This document shows, one piece after another, positions 10,475 to 20,587 of a stretch of DNA of 64,000 nucleotides. Each line of letters begins with the position of its first letter. Within the stretch, counting starts at the first letter, position 1. This DNA comes from Lepidurus packardi. Lineage: Eukaryota; Arthropoda; Branchiopoda; Notostraca; Triopsidae. A program made the position numbers and the translations under genes. The notes under the pieces are model-generated. The model saw nothing but the letters and a program-made list of their open reading frames with translations, made no database searches and was not told the DNA's origin. Location: contig JAKZAN010000002.1 of assembly GCA_023053545.1 (NCBI GenBank), forward strand, positions 168,501 through 232,500, written 5' to 3'.

Positions 10475-10718
10475 TTACTAAATGCATGTTGAAGCTTGTA
10501 ACTTCTCATCAACATTAAGAACAATAATCAAACTAATAATAGAACAAGAACATAAGAAACGATATTAAAAAATATCTCAAAGAAAAGCAACCCCCCACAT
10601 TTACACCTATAACTCACCAATATAAACACAATAGCAAGATTCTTAAAATTACATTCACTCAACACCGAACTAAAATCACAGGGATCAAAAACAATGTTAT
10701 TAATAAAATTTTGAGCAT
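10475..10718 (-). pseudogene. nad4: numt nad4 5' fragment
   Basis: Minus strand, starts ATGCTCAAAATTTTA and overlaps the end of nad4L, the normal arrangement for these two genes. It reads as a hydrophobic N-terminus in the invertebrate mitochondrial code (TGA as Trp). It loses frame towards 10540 and is truncated at the gypsy A LTR. NADH dehydrogenase subunit 4 by family; a non-functional nuclear copy. Confidence 0.75.
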
Positions 10719-10965
10719 TGTAAAATAGTAAATGAATTAAAACAATCACTCCCGTGAGAGCGTACAATTGAGATCATAACAGCTAATCCTAATGCTGCTT
10801 CACAAACCATAAGAACTAAATACACTAAAATAAGATAAAATTCATATCCCTTCTAGTCTTACTAAAACAGCCAAAAGATGCCGACGATGAGAAATAAACA
10901 CCCCTAAACTTCTTAATATAATAACTGATCCTAAGCCACTCTGGTAAAATAAAACTATTTAACAT
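10700..10965 (-). pseudogene. nad4L: numt nad4L
   Basis: Minus strand from the ATG at 10963-10965 to the TAA at 10700-10702. Recognisable blocks are VFISHRRHLLAVLVSLEGM and VCEAALGLAVMISIVRSHG, the latter with the Glu of the membrane helix. At least one single-base shift separates the two blocks, and others occur near the start. This shows decay after transfer to the nucleus. Confidence 0.82.
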
Positions 10966-10976
10966 TATTCAATTCA

Positions 10977-11038
10977 CCTTAATAATTTTAAAAAAATATT
11001 GGTCTTATAAATCAAAAATAAGATTAATTCTTTTAAGG
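10977..11038 (+). tRNA. trnT: numt trnT-like gene with altered anticodon
   Basis: A cloverleaf can be drawn: acceptor CCTTAA/TTAAGG, anticodon stem TTGGT/ATCAA, loop CTTATAA. Position between nad4L and trnP fits tRNA-Thr, but the loop gives anticodon TAT where trnT has TGT. The simplest reading is a G-to-A change after nuclear transfer; it is not expected to work as a tRNA. Confidence 0.7.
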
Positions 11039-11040
11039 TA

Positions 11041-11104
11041 TCAAGAAAATAATTACTTACACCGTAAGCTTCCAAAGCTTATATTCTTTTTAAACTACTT
11101 CTTG
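11041..11104 (-). tRNA. trnP: numt trnP
   Basis: Minus-strand cloverleaf: acceptor CAAGAA/TTCTTG and anticodon arm AAGCT-TTGGAAG-CTT with anticodon TGG (Pro). It lies directly before nad6, as in most arthropod mitochondrial genomes. A nuclear copy. Confidence 0.78.
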
Positions 11105-11613
11105 CTATTCTTAATTAACGCTAATACACAATGTCCTATCAATTTTTGCATTAATAAACTCCTTTTTATTTATGACACTCACTCACCCATTACCTATAGG
11201 GCTAAGCTTAATAATACAAAGACGTTTAATTTGTTTAATATCAGGAACCTTATTTCTAAATTATTGATTTTCATATACGATTTTTTTTACATTTTTTTGG
11301 GTGGTTTACTAGTATTATTTATGTATATTTCTAGATTAGCATCAAACGAGTTATTTAAATTTAAACCATACAGGTTCACTGTAATTGCTATTGATTATTA
11401 ACAATCATCTATTTAAATAAAGAAAACTCATGAAGTAATCTATTAACACATAAATGAATAATCTTAACAAGCTATAAATCTTTTCTTACTAAAATTTATA
11501 GACCAATATTATTTCCGATTACACTTTTTCTTATCTCCTATTTTCTACTATGCTTATTGGCTGTAGTCAATATTACTAAATTTGATAGAAGACCTCTTCG
11601 GTTGCAAAAATAA
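11105..11613 (+). pseudogene. nad6: numt nad6
   Basis: Plus-strand nad6 from just after trnP to a TAA at 11611-11613 that overlaps the cob ATG by one base. The first half reads in one frame (SIFALMNSFLFMTLTHPLPM). After a poly-T run near 11280-11300 the frame shifts by one base into GGLLVLFMYISSLASNELF, where AGA must be read as Ser, as in invertebrate mitochondria. The frameshift marks it as a nuclear pseudogene. Confidence 0.85.
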
Positions 11614-11616
11614 TGT
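11612..11616. repeat. BEL/Pao target duplication, left (AATGT)
   Basis: AATGT, repeated at 16879-16883. It contains the ATG of cob, so the element landed on the cob start codon. Confidence 0.92.
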
Positions 11617-11945
11617 TGTTCTGGACAGTGAGTCCAGAAGGTACGAACGTGAGACTCGAAATGACTCCGACTAGGCGACCTTGGCGGATTCATGCCCAAG
11701 GTTCGCGACAGTAGAATTTTTATCCTTTTACCGATCGATAACCTTTAACGTTTGACTGACGCTCAACCTGAGTTGACCCTCAAGGATATCGGCAGACGAT
11801 ATACAGCTGCACTGACAAACGGACGTGCCGGTCTTTTATCCGAATTGTTTTTACCTCGTTTTATCAAGTTGCTTGTAATAGTGATTCCACAATAAATTGA
11901 ACTATATGTGCGAACATCGTGACAGTCTCTTTAGTGTTGCGTACA
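11617..11945 (+). repeat. BEL/Pao 5' LTR
   Basis: Begins TGTTCTGGACAG and ends GTTGCGTACA; 329 bp, same sequence as 16550-16878. It contains CAATAAATTGAAC near 11891, which could serve in polyadenylation. Confidence 0.95.
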
Positions 11946-11952
11946 TAATTTC

Positions 11953-11970
11953 TGGTGCCGAAACCCGGGA
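11953..11970 (+). promoter_or_regulatory. BEL/Pao primer-binding site
   Basis: TGGTGCCGAAACCCGGGA, seven bases after the LTR end. Typical tRNA primer-binding site of this class. Confidence 0.85.
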
Positions 11971-12012
11971 GTCCTAAGTTTATTCCGAACTCGTTCTGTG
12001 AAAACCTTTGCC

Positions 12013-15000
12013 ATGGCCTCGAAGAGTCCTCCCCCTGAAGCCAACGTTGAAGGCCCCGTGAAGGAGGCTCAGTCAGTGGTTGAAGTTTTGCTCAAAGTTC
12101 GAAAAAACGCCCGAAGCAAGCTAACAAGAATAATCCATCGAATCGAAAACCATATCATCGATAGAGGCAGTAGGACTGAGCTACGTGCACACCGTGCTAA
12201 TTTAACTGAAGTGTATGAAGAGTGTATGCAAGCGCATTCGGATTACGTCGCACAGTTAAGCGGACAAGCGACAGTTGCGAAAAGTGAAGCTTGGATTCGC
12301 CAGTTGGATGAAGACACTAACAATGCCTACGTTCGAATCGATGATTATGTAAAATCTCGTGCCAATGATGCCTCGTCGACGTACTCTAGAAGCACAGTGA
12401 CGTCCGCGCGACGCAGCAGTCTCCAAGAAGCCGAGAGGCAAAGGCGCGACACGGAACTCCGTTTACATCAATCTCAGCGAGAAGTAGAAGAACACGTCGA
12501 AGACATACGGGCCCTGAAGGCTTTAGAAGCGGAAACCGAAGAAAGGCGATTGAGGATACAGCAGCAGCAAAGGCGGCGAGATCTTTCGAATCAGCTGGAA
12601 CGAGAAGCCTTGCAGGTGGTCCAGTTACGTCGGGAGGTGGATGAAGAAGAAAATGCGGCCCGCGAAGTCGACGAGGAATTGATATCTTCGCTCGCGATTA
12701 CAAGGGAGTTAACGACCGCCAGTCCACGAATCCACCACGACAGGGGCTATTCCCCGCGAAACGCACTTCCCCCTTTAACATCGCAGCAGCGCTCAGTTCC
12801 TGACATCAGATTTCCCCCTCCGGCAGCTGGGATACTTCAAGGTCGTGGAGCTGACTCGCTCGTTGCAGACGTCCGGTTTTCAAACCCGGTGAGTACTGCT
12901 ATTCGCTCTACAGCCGTGGACCAGCTGTCTATGAATAAGCGATCAACTGTAAGTAGTTTTATAAATACTCCTGCTCCTCCCCAATGCTCCACGTGGCCTT
13001 TAAACGGGCCGGCTGTCCAAGCGCCTCAAGGTACACCGCCAGATGCCTGGATAAGCCAACTGAACCAACAGGTCAATCCAAGTACGTTTTTTCCCTCGAC
13101 GACCGCGTGTTCGCCATGGTTCTCTGGGGTAATGCCGAAGGTAGAACTTAAGCCGTTCGATGGTAATCCGCAAGATTGGCCCCTTTTTATAGCCACATTC
13201 AAGAGCCTAGTCCACGATACCCTACATTGCGACGCGCAACGAATTGCAATGCTAAGGGAAATGTTGAGTCCCGACATCCGTGAAAGCATTGCGCAAACTC
13301 TCCTCAGTCCGGGATTGTACGAAGAAGCCCTCAAAGAGCTGCAAGAGATGTATGGGGATCCGCAACTGATCGCGAGGTGCTATATCAAGAGTTTACTTGA
13401 AATGCCAGCCCTAAAGAATCAGCAATATGAGTCCCTACGAGACTTCTCGCGTAAACTCCATGGGTTTGTAACTACCCTTATTCACTGTGGTTATGGGCAT
13501 GAGTTGTCCTCAGCAGCTACGCTCGAGCAACTGATAGACAAACTCCCCAGCGGACTTCGAAGCAAGTGGGGGCGCCATGTACTAAATATGGAGCCGCAGC
13601 TCCCGACATTGTCCGATTTCGATGGCTGGCTCAAGAACCTTGTGAGGGCTGAAGGAAAGGTACGACCCCTTGGTACTGCTAAAGGTCCAAACTCCGAATC
13701 TACGACCACAGCGAAGAAGTACCCTAAGTCTAATAAGGGGAAACCGAATCCCTATACACCAACTGTCTTTGCAACGCACGTGGACACCGAAGAACCCAGT
13801 GGGAGCACGAAATGTCCCGCATGTGGACGAACGCATCCGTTGTCCAACTGCGACAAATTTGCATCCCTTTCCCCACCCGATAAAATCGATCTGGTCAAGA
13901 ACAATGGCTACTGCTTCAGATGCCTCTGCAAAGGACACGTTAGTCGACAATGCCAAAGAGATGCAGAATGCGGCCTTGAAGGATGTAAACGTCTTCATCA
14001 TCGCTTACTACACGACGCCCCACGCGCCTTTGATCGGAAGGCCAAGCTTGGTAACAATAGCGCAAGACGCAGTCGAGAACCAAACGGTCAAAGTCGCGAA
14101 TCCGAAGAAGGTCCGTACGTCAACGCTGTCTCTGCTGACGGGTCGACAAGACAAATTCTTCTGTTGGTCGTACCTGTCCGACTCTACTCGGAGGATACGT
14201 TCATCGATACCTTTGCCTTGCTGGATGGTGGAAGTGAGACCTCCCTTATCCGTCAAGACGCGGCATCTAAACTTGGTTTGAAGGGAAGGAGCCTACGCAT
14301 GCGAATTGGTACGTACCATGGGAATGACCCAATCTCCAAAACCATGCAGGTGGGTTTCAAGATCAAATCTCGTGAGGAAACCGTTTCATTCAACGTCTCC
14401 GAGGCACTTGCGGTACCGAAGATATGCGTTTCAAGAAGAGTTGTAGACTGGCCGAATTTGAAGAAGGAATGGGAACACTTGGCGGATTTAGATCTCCCAC
14501 TCGTGGACTCCAACGATGTGACCGTCCTGATCGGAATGGATGTACCGAAAATACACAGACAGCTGGACTACCGCGAGTCTGAGTACGACGACGCAGCCCC
14601 TGTAGCTTTCAGGATGCCCTTTGGCTGGTGCGCAGTAGGTGGACTTTCGACGAAGCAAATTGCATCGTACCCCCGGTGTCACCTCGTCAGCACACGACCC
14701 CTTAAGGAACTTGAGGAGCTTAACGAAACCCTCGAGCGAATCTGGACCGTAGAATCGTTGGGAATGGTTGCCTCGAAGAATCCGGTGAGTGAAGCGGATC
14801 GTCAAGCGATGCAAACGTTCGAAACTTCCACTCGTCATGACGGAGAACGGTATGAGATCGGGCTCCCGTGGAAGTTCTCGTCAACCATGCTACCTGACAA
14901 CCGAAGCTCCGCCCTTAAGCGACTTTTTACCGTCGAACGCAGATTTCGTCGCGATCCTGATTACGCTGGGAAATACAACGCGGTTATCGAGGAGTATATA

Positions 15001-16500
15001 TCCTTGGGGCACGCCAGGAAGCTTAGTCTCGAAGAGCTCCGAGGATCTCCAGGCCGAATTTGGTATTTACCCCACCATGGCGTGATTAACCCGAATAAAC
15101 CTGGGAAGGTCAGAGTAGTCTTTGACGCTTCTAGCGTCTTCGGTGGATCATCGCTCAATTCCAACCTGCTTCAAGGTCCCGACTTGATGGTCAATCTCGT
15201 TGGCCTCCTGATCCGTTTTCGAGAACGTCCAGTCGCTGTCTCCTCAGACGTGGAAAAGATGTTTCATCAGGTGCGCGTGAAACCGGAAGACCAAGATGCT
15301 CTTAGATTTCTGTGGAGACGCCCTGGATCCCAGTCAGCCCCCCATACCTATAGAATGACCGTACAGATTTTCGGCGCGGTTTCGTCGCCGTCTGTTTGTA
15401 TGTATGCCCTCCAGCGGACGGCTGAAGACTTCGGGTGCGATCGACCGGATTTAGTGAACAAGGTTAAAACCCAGTTCTACGTGGACAATTTCTTGGATTC
15501 GCTGGATACCGAAAAGGAGGCCACGGAAACCTGTGGCGCCTTGACTAGCCTGTTGGCCCGAGGGGGTTTCCGATTGACGAAATGGCTTTCAGGATCTCGT
15601 GAAGTCATGGCGGCTTTACCGGCAGGTGAACGCCTAATTCCGAGCCTCAATATTGACCTAGACGACCTCCCTGTCGAACGTACTTTGGGCGTTTTGTGGA
15701 ACGCAGAAAGGGACGCGTTCTTATTTCGAGTGGTCGTCGCTAAGTCCGTTTCCACTAAAAGAGGAGTCCTTCGGGCGGTCGCTAGTATTTTCGACCCTCT
15801 AGGATTTATAGCACCGGTAATCTTAGTTGCTAAGGTCCTTTTGCAAGAAATTTGGCGTCAGCGTCTGGATTGGGACGATGAACTACCGGAGCGGCTTCAA
15901 GGAGCATGGAATACCTGGGCGTCCGAGCTTACAGCCCTGGAAACGCTAACGATTCCTCGATGCCTACGAACCGTTCAGGCCTACCCGTCCTCCTTTCAAA
16001 CCCATACTTTCTGCGACGCCTCCGAAGCCGGTTACGGTGCGGTCATCTATCTACGATTTGACTACCCCTCTAGCCCGGTCTCGGTTTCCCTCGTCGCTGC
16101 AAAGACTCGCGTAGCCCCAGTTAAACAACTTACGATCCCAAGGCTTGAGCTCCTCGGTGCCGTGATAGCCGCCAGGCTTACCTTAACGGTAATCAACGAA
16201 CTGAGAGCCAAACCGGAACAGGTTTTTCTGTGGACGGACTCAACGACCGTACTTAAGTGGATAAACTCTAAGACTTGCCGATTCACGACCTTCGTGGCCA
16301 ACCGGGTCGGCGAGGTCTTAGAGTCGACCAACTGGCGCCAATGGAGACACGTTCCGGGTGAAACCAACCCCGCAGACATGTGCAGTAGGGGGGTAGCTAC
16401 TACCGATTTGGTTAATTGTCGGGAGTGGTTCCATGGTCCCGAGTTCTTGATATTACCACCGGATCGTTGGCCAATGTCTACTGGAAGAGGCCTCAGATGA
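12013..16500 (+). CDS. BEL/Pao Gag-protease-RT-RNase H polyprotein (no integrase)
   Basis: Single uninterrupted frame, 1495 residues from the first ATG (12013); a GTG at 11998 opens the same frame. Gag has an N-terminal coiled-coil-like charged region (about 100-230) and the DUF1759-like capsid block (VELKPFDGNPQDWPLFIATF). It then has CCHC-type knuckles (CPACGRTHPLSNC, CFRCLCKGHVSRQC) at about 600-640. The protease is near residue 735 (FALLDGGSETSLI). RT runs from VVFDASSVFGGSSLN to the catalytic QFYVDNFLDS at about 1154; YVDN for YVDD is seen in this family. RNase H shows FCDASEAGYG and WTDSTTVLKWI. The frame ends after PEFLILPPDRWP, where integrase would normally begin. Confidence 0.92.
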   Translation: MASKSPPPEANVEGPVKEAQSVVEVLLKVRKNARSKLTRIIHRIENHIIDRGSRTELRAHRANLTEVYEECMQAHSDYVAQLSGQATVAKSEAWIRQLDEDTNNAYVRIDDYVKSRANDASSTYSRSTVTSARRSSLQEAERQRRDTELRLHQSQREVEEHVEDIRALKALEAETEERRLRIQQQQRRRDLSNQLEREALQVVQLRREVDEEENAAREVDEELISSLAITRELTTASPRIHHDRGYSPRNALPPLTSQQRSVPDIRFPPPAAGILQGRGADSLVADVRFSNPVSTAIRSTAVDQLSMNKRSTVSSFINTPAPPQCSTWPLNGPAVQAPQGTPPDAWISQLNQQVNPSTFFPSTTACSPWFSGVMPKVELKPFDGNPQDWPLFIATFKSLVHDTLHCDAQRIAMLREMLSPDIRESIAQTLLSPGLYEEALKELQEMYGDPQLIARCYIKSLLEMPALKNQQYESLRDFSRKLHGFVTTLIHCGYGHELSSAATLEQLIDKLPSGLRSKWGRHVLNMEPQLPTLSDFDGWLKNLVRAEGKVRPLGTAKGPNSESTTTAKKYPKSNKGKPNPYTPTVFATHVDTEEPSGSTKCPACGRTHPLSNCDKFASLSPPDKIDLVKNNGYCFRCLCKGHVSRQCQRDAECGLEGCKRLHHRLLHDAPRAFDRKAKLGNNSARRSREPNGQSRESEEGPYVNAVSADGSTRQILLLVVPVRLYSEDTFIDTFALLDGGSETSLIRQDAASKLGLKGRSLRMRIGTYHGNDPISKTMQVGFKIKSREETVSFNVSEALAVPKICVSRRVVDWPNLKKEWEHLADLDLPLVDSNDVTVLIGMDVPKIHRQLDYRESEYDDAAPVAFRMPFGWCAVGGLSTKQIASYPRCHLVSTRPLKELEELNETLERIWTVESLGMVASKNPVSEADRQAMQTFETSTRHDGERYEIGLPWKFSSTMLPDNRSSALKRLFTVERRFRRDPDYAGKYNAVIEEYISLGHARKLSLEELRGSPGRIWYLPHHGVINPNKPGKVRVVFDASSVFGGSSLNSNLLQGPDLMVNLVGLLIRFRERPVAVSSDVEKMFHQVRVKPEDQDALRFLWRRPGSQSAPHTYRMTVQIFGAVSSPSVCMYALQRTAEDFGCDRPDLVNKVKTQFYVDNFLDSLDTEKEATETCGALTSLLARGGFRLTKWLSGSREVMAALPAGERLIPSLNIDLDDLPVERTLGVLWNAERDAFLFRVVVAKSVSTKRGVLRAVASIFDPLGFIAPVILVAKVLLQEIWRQRLDWDDELPERLQGAWNTWASELTALETLTIPRCLRTVQAYPSSFQTHTFCDASEAGYGAVIYLRFDYPSSPVSVSLVAAKTRVAPVKQLTIPRLELLGAVIAARLTLTVINELRAKPEQVFLWTDSTTVLKWINSKTCRFTTFVANRVGEVLESTNWRQWRHVPGETNPADMCSRGVATTDLVNCREWFHGPEFLILPPDRWPMSTGRGLR

Positions 16501-16549
16501 AAACCCAACTGGAGGATTAGATGTTTCCGACCGGAAACAGGGCCGGCGA

Positions 16550-16878
16550 TGTTCTGGACAGTGAGTCCAGAAGGTACGAACGTGAGACTCGAAATGACTC
16601 CGACTAGGCGACCTTGGCGGATTCATGCCCAAGGTTCGCGACAGTAGAATTTTTATCCTTTTACCGATCGATAACCTTTAACGTTTGACTGACGCTCAAC
16701 CTGAGTTGACCCTCAAGGATATCGGCAGACGATATACAGCTGCACTGACAAACGGACGTGCCGGTCTTTTATCCGAATTGTTTTTACCTCGTTTTATCAA
16801 GTTGCTTGTAATAGTGATTCCACAATAAATTGAACTATATGTGCGAACATCGTGACAGTCTCTTTAGTGTTGCGTACA
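16550..16878 (+). repeat. BEL/Pao 3' LTR
   Basis: 329 bp, same as the 5' LTR by eye. Preceded by a purine-rich stretch (ACCGGAAACAGGGCCGGCGA) that would be the polypurine primer. Confidence 0.95.
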
Positions 16879-17101
16879 AATGTTAACCCTACGAAAATCC
16901 CACCCTTTAATTACAATCATTAATAATGCACAAATTGACCTACCTGCTCCATCAGACATCAATATTTGATGAAATTTTGGTTCTCTCCTAGGTTTATGCC
17001 TAATAATTCAAATCCTCACTGGTCTATTTCCCGCAATACACTTCTCTGCCCATTTAGACCTAGCTTTCTCTAGTGTAGCCCACATTTGTCGCGATGTTAA
17101 T
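16879..17101 (+). pseudogene. cob: numt cob, 5' part
   Basis: Cytochrome b from the ATG (shared with the BEL duplication) through the N-terminal helix to ...[11 protein letters not shown], read with TGA as Trp and ATA as Met. No stop in the mitochondrial code. Interrupted at 17102 by gypsy B and continued at 22349 with YGWFLRTLHANG; the codons rejoin exactly when one TAAT copy is removed. Confidence 0.92.
17098..17101. repeat. Gypsy B target duplication, left (TAAT)
   Basis: TAAT, repeated at 22345-22348; 4 bp as in many Ty3/gypsy insertions. Confidence 0.88.
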
Positions 17102-17297
17102 TGTAACGTTTACGTGCTTATGCTAAGACTGAGTGTAGTTTAAAAGGAGGAATATATATATATACATGTACAAGGGAAAGGGTTTCAAAAAAGGTGAAAG
17201 GCACAAGTTCCTGGTTCACAAGAATTTGCCAGTCTCATGAGCAATAACAAAGGAAAAGCAAATGACAAGATCAAACTACTATGAAGGCACTCTTACA
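17102..17297 (-). repeat. Gypsy B 3' LTR
   Basis: Plus-strand view begins TGTAACGTTTACGTGC and ends GGCACTCTTACA. 196 bp; lacks the AAGAAT-rich stretch present in the other LTR. Confidence 0.9.
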
Positions 17298-17330
17298 CTC
17301 TCCCCCTTTTTAAAGAATTAACCCCACAAC

Positions 17331-18210
17331 TTAAAAAATCGGTCTTCCAGGTTCAACATATGTAAATCGATCCGGAGGCTTTCGAGACCTTGTCGACCGA
17401 CGTTCTTCATCAAAATTTGCTCGCTCGTCTTCACCAGGTCCATCCAAATCTCCATCGCTGTCTGCCCAAGGTTCGCCGAAATTCTCCACGATTTGATCTT
17501 CTTCTACGGGCAAGTCGTCATCATCCCCCCAATCCACTAATCTTCTGCGTCTCGGTACAACTTCCTCTCTTCTTTCTTCCTCCTGCTCTGTCGGCACTGC
17601 ATGCAACTTGTATTTTTGGTACAACTTCCTCTCTTCTTTCTAGAACAGGCCTGGGCCCTGTCTCTACTGGACAATCCGTAGGCACGTTAGTAACAGACAA
17701 CCCTTTCTTTAAATTGTTCACATGAACAACTTTTCTTGTCCTTGTCGATGCGTTCTTAATTCGCAAAAGCTGATCAGAAATACATTTGATCACAATCCAC
17801 GGGCCCGACCAAGGTCGATGAAACTTTCGAAACCTTCCCCTCTTTGGAGCAGGAGTTAGTAACCAAACAGAGCCTCCCAATCGGATCTGCTGCTTTGACA
17901 AGCTTCTATCATAAATTACCTTCTGATAACGTTGGGCGACTCCTAACCGTGTTCGCGCCTGTTCAAAGATTTCCGGTAGCGTCTTCTCTAAGAATTCAGC
18001 ATATTGAGACGTGGACACAGGCTCAGCTCCTAAATTTCCCCCACCGAACACAACATCTTCCGGTAAAAACAACTCCCTGCCTAATTTTAGGCGAGCAGGG
18101 GTAAAGGTAGAAGAACTTTGAACACTGGACCGGTACGCAAGCAAAACACTGGGCAAACCAAGATCCCATGTCTCGTCTCCCTCATCAATCAGCTTACTAA
18201 GGCCAGCCAA
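17331..18210 (-). pseudogene. Gypsy B integrase C-terminal region
   Basis: Minus-strand frames (17521-18210 and 17331-17624) covering the integrase tail: LPSVLLAYRSSVQSSS, a chromodomain-less GPY/F-like segment (GRFRKFHRPWSGPWIV ... LLRIKN) and an acidic C-terminus (WGDDDDLPVEEDQIVENFGE). A roughly 60-base direct duplication with GGTACAACTTCCTCTCTTCT at both ends (about 17557-17640) breaks the frame. Confidence 0.8.
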
Positions 18211-19725
18211 TATTGTCCTATTAGCCCGCTCAATAAACCCCTCACTCTCCGGGTGATATGGGGTTGTCCGAGTCTTCTTGATCTTGAGTATCCGAAACTT
18301 TCATTTACAGTTTTTGATTCAAAATTTCTCCCTTGATCGGAATGAAGTTGAAGAGGAACGCCATATCTGGTGATAAATTCACCATACAACTTACTAGCAA
18401 TGGTGCTTAGCTTCCTGGTCCCTAATAGGATATGCCTCCAACCACTTCGTAAACAAATCACCGACAACTAAAATGTAACGGTTATGGTCTCTTGTTTCGG
18501 GCAAGGGTCCCAAAATATCCATTTCAACAATGTCACTTGGAAATCTTGGGTTCAAGGGATTCAAGGTAGCCTTGGTATTTTGAGACGGAGGATTTCGTTG
18601 CATGCATGTTGAACAACTCTTGGACCAGTTCTCTATGTCCTTTCTCATTCCTGGCCAATAAAATCGCGAACGCAGCTTCAGTAAAATCTTCGTGCTACCC
18701 ATATGTGCACCAGAGTTTCCGCCATGATAGTTCCTCAAAAACTCTTCTTGTTTCCCTTTAGGTACCAGAGGTAGGTATAGACACCCATCAGCAGACAACC
18801 ATTTGGGATAAAGCCCGCCATTAGAAAACTTCAAATTCTTCCTTTGCGTCCAGTAACTACGCAATGCCGGGCTCAACTCCTTTAAATTCGGCTTACAGTT
18901 GGATTCCCTTAGCCATCTCTTGACTAACTCCATTTCCCCGTCCCCCATCTGAGCTTCGACGACATCATTATCGGTAAGTAGCTCCACCTGGTGCACAGCG
19001 ACATCTTGCTGGAGCCCGTGTGGCATCTCCGGCTCCCCTCCTTCCTCTTCGTTGTCCGACCCTTCATGCTTACCACACTGCGAACATGGTCTTCTTGAAA
19101 GCGCATCCGCGTTTCCATGCTTTGGTCCGGGTCTGTGTTCAACGGTGAACTGATAAGATTCGAACAAACTCAACCATCGCAAAACTTGTCCCGTGGGTTC
19201 TTTACATTTCTTTATCCATTCTACTGCACTATTATCCGTCCGGATCTTAAACGGTCTTCCAAGCAAATAATGGCTAAATTGAAAGAAAGAAAATTTAACT
19301 GCCAATAGCTCTTTTCTTGTCACACAGTAGCGAGTCTCCGGTCTCGTCAAACACCGACTCGCATAAGCTATAGGGCGCTCTACACCGTCAATCTCTTGTG
19401 ATAGCACAGCTCCTAATCCCACATTACTTGCGTCGGAGTCGACAATAAAAGGCTTGGAAATATCAGGAAAAGCTAATACAGGGGCAGAAGTAAGAAGACG
19501 TTTAAGCTCTACAAACGATTGCTCGCATAACACTGACCATTCGTAGGGTACATTCATTTCAGTTAGTCGATACAAAGGCTTGGCGACGTCAGCAAAGCTT
19601 TTAACAAAACGACGATAATATGATGCTAAACCGAGAAAACTGTTCAACTCATCACGGTTTGTTGGACGGGGCCATTCTACTATCGCCTTCATTTTCTCTG
19701 GATCCGTGCGAACTCCTTGCTTACC
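18189..19725 (-). pseudogene. Gypsy B RNase H and integrase core
   Basis: Minus-strand frame 18394-19692 with SFLGLASYYRRFVKSF, RNase H (IVDSDASNVGLGAVLSQ, RTDNSAVEWI, GNADALSR) and integrase HHCC/first Asp (HGGNSGAHMGSTK, CSTCMQR, EMDILGPLP). It shifts near 18400-18460 into another frame carrying the second Asp region (LHSDQGRNFESK). A further 1-2 base deletion lies near 19720, at the RT join. Inactive. Confidence 0.85.
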
Positions 19726-19783
19726 ACATGCCCTAGAAAACGTACTGAGGTACAGAAAAGCTTACATTTCGAGGGTTTAATCT

Positions 19784-20542
19784 TCAAGTTAGCTTCTCCC
19801 AGTCGACAGAAAATTTACTAATTTCACTAAAAACAATTAGGTCATCCAGGTAAATTAAGCAGATTTTCCACTGAAGACCCCTTACAACTAACTCCATTAA
19901 CCTCTGAAACGAGCTTGGGCCATTACATAACCCAAAGGGCATGACGTTGAATTCATAAAGACCGTGTGGGGTATGAAAGGCTGTCTTGTGTTTATCTTCT
20001 GTTGCCAGTTCTAATTGGTAATACCCACTAATCAGACCTAAAGTGGAAAAAGTTTTTGCTCCCTGTAAAGCATCCAACGTTTCGTCAATCCTCGGTATTG
20101 GATAAGCATCCTTAGTCGTTACTGAATTCAATGCTCTATAGTCCACACAAAGCCGCAGCGAGCCATCCTTTTTACGGACCATTACAATTGGTGCGCTCCA
20201 AGGACTATTCGAAGGTTCAATTACACCTTGAGCAAGCAAGTCACTCACCATTGACTCCAATTGAGGTCTCCAGTGTAGAGGGATACGTCTAGGCGGCACA
20301 CGGACGGGATTGTGACTTCCGGTATGAATTTTGTGTCTCATAAGCGTCGTTCGACCCAGATCTTTAGGATGTAAAGATATCACTGAGCGGTGCTTTTGCA
20401 ATAATCTCTCCAATTGGTCTCGTTTTTCGACGCATAAATTTGGGGTATCAAAAAGGCTGACAAGATCCTTGGGATAATCAGGTTTGTAGGGTTCACAAGC
20501 TGCAACTTCTCGTATTTCTGGGAGGGATATATTTTCCGTCAT
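19784..20542 (-). pseudogene. Gypsy B reverse transcriptase with lost catalytic Asp
   Basis: RT palm and fingers: VRKKDGSLRLCVDYRALNS, FSTLGLISGYYQLELA, FNVMPFGLCNGPSSFQRLM, LIYLDDLIVFS. The motif-A residue that is Asp in active RTs (FSxLDL) is Gly here (codon GGT at 20036-20038). The frame is lost after YLDDLIVFS by a deletion of roughly 20 codons near 19815. Upstream spacer and protease are in a separate frame. Confidence 0.88.
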
Positions 20543-20587
20543 AGCTTGTAATTGCCCTAACCTAGTGCCTACCTTAATTTACATCTT

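Larger units (their letters stand above)
10475..11616. other. Nuclear mitochondrial insertion, segment 1 (nad4-nad4L-trnT-trnP-nad6)
   Basis: AT-rich block collinear with a mitochondrial genome: nad4 start (minus), nad4L (minus), trnT (plus), trnP (minus), nad6 (plus) and the first bases of cob. It carries frameshifts in nad4L and nad6 and sits between nuclear retrotransposons, so it is a numt. It continues at 16879-17101 and 22345-22893. Its left limit coincides with the gypsy A LTR, so gypsy A may also have inserted into it. Confidence 0.93.
11617..16878 (+). mobile_element. BEL/Pao retrotransposon lacking integrase, identical LTRs
   Basis: 5262-bp element with two 329-bp LTRs that I could not tell apart by eye, a 5-bp duplication AATGT, a primer-binding site and one 1496-codon gag-pol frame. 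Pol stops after RNase H; only about 50 bases separate the stop codon from the 3' LTR, so the whole integrase region is missing. Identical LTRs mean recent insertion, so the integrase must have come from another copy. Confidence 0.95.

Noticed and set aside
10118-10492. 124-codon plus-strand frame
   Set aside because: Falls within the gypsy A LTR on the opposite strand; no protein features.
15474-15491. BEL/Pao RT YVDN as an inactivating mutation
   Set aside because: YVDN is, to my knowledge, a normal variant in BEL/Pao relatives, so it is not evidence of decay.
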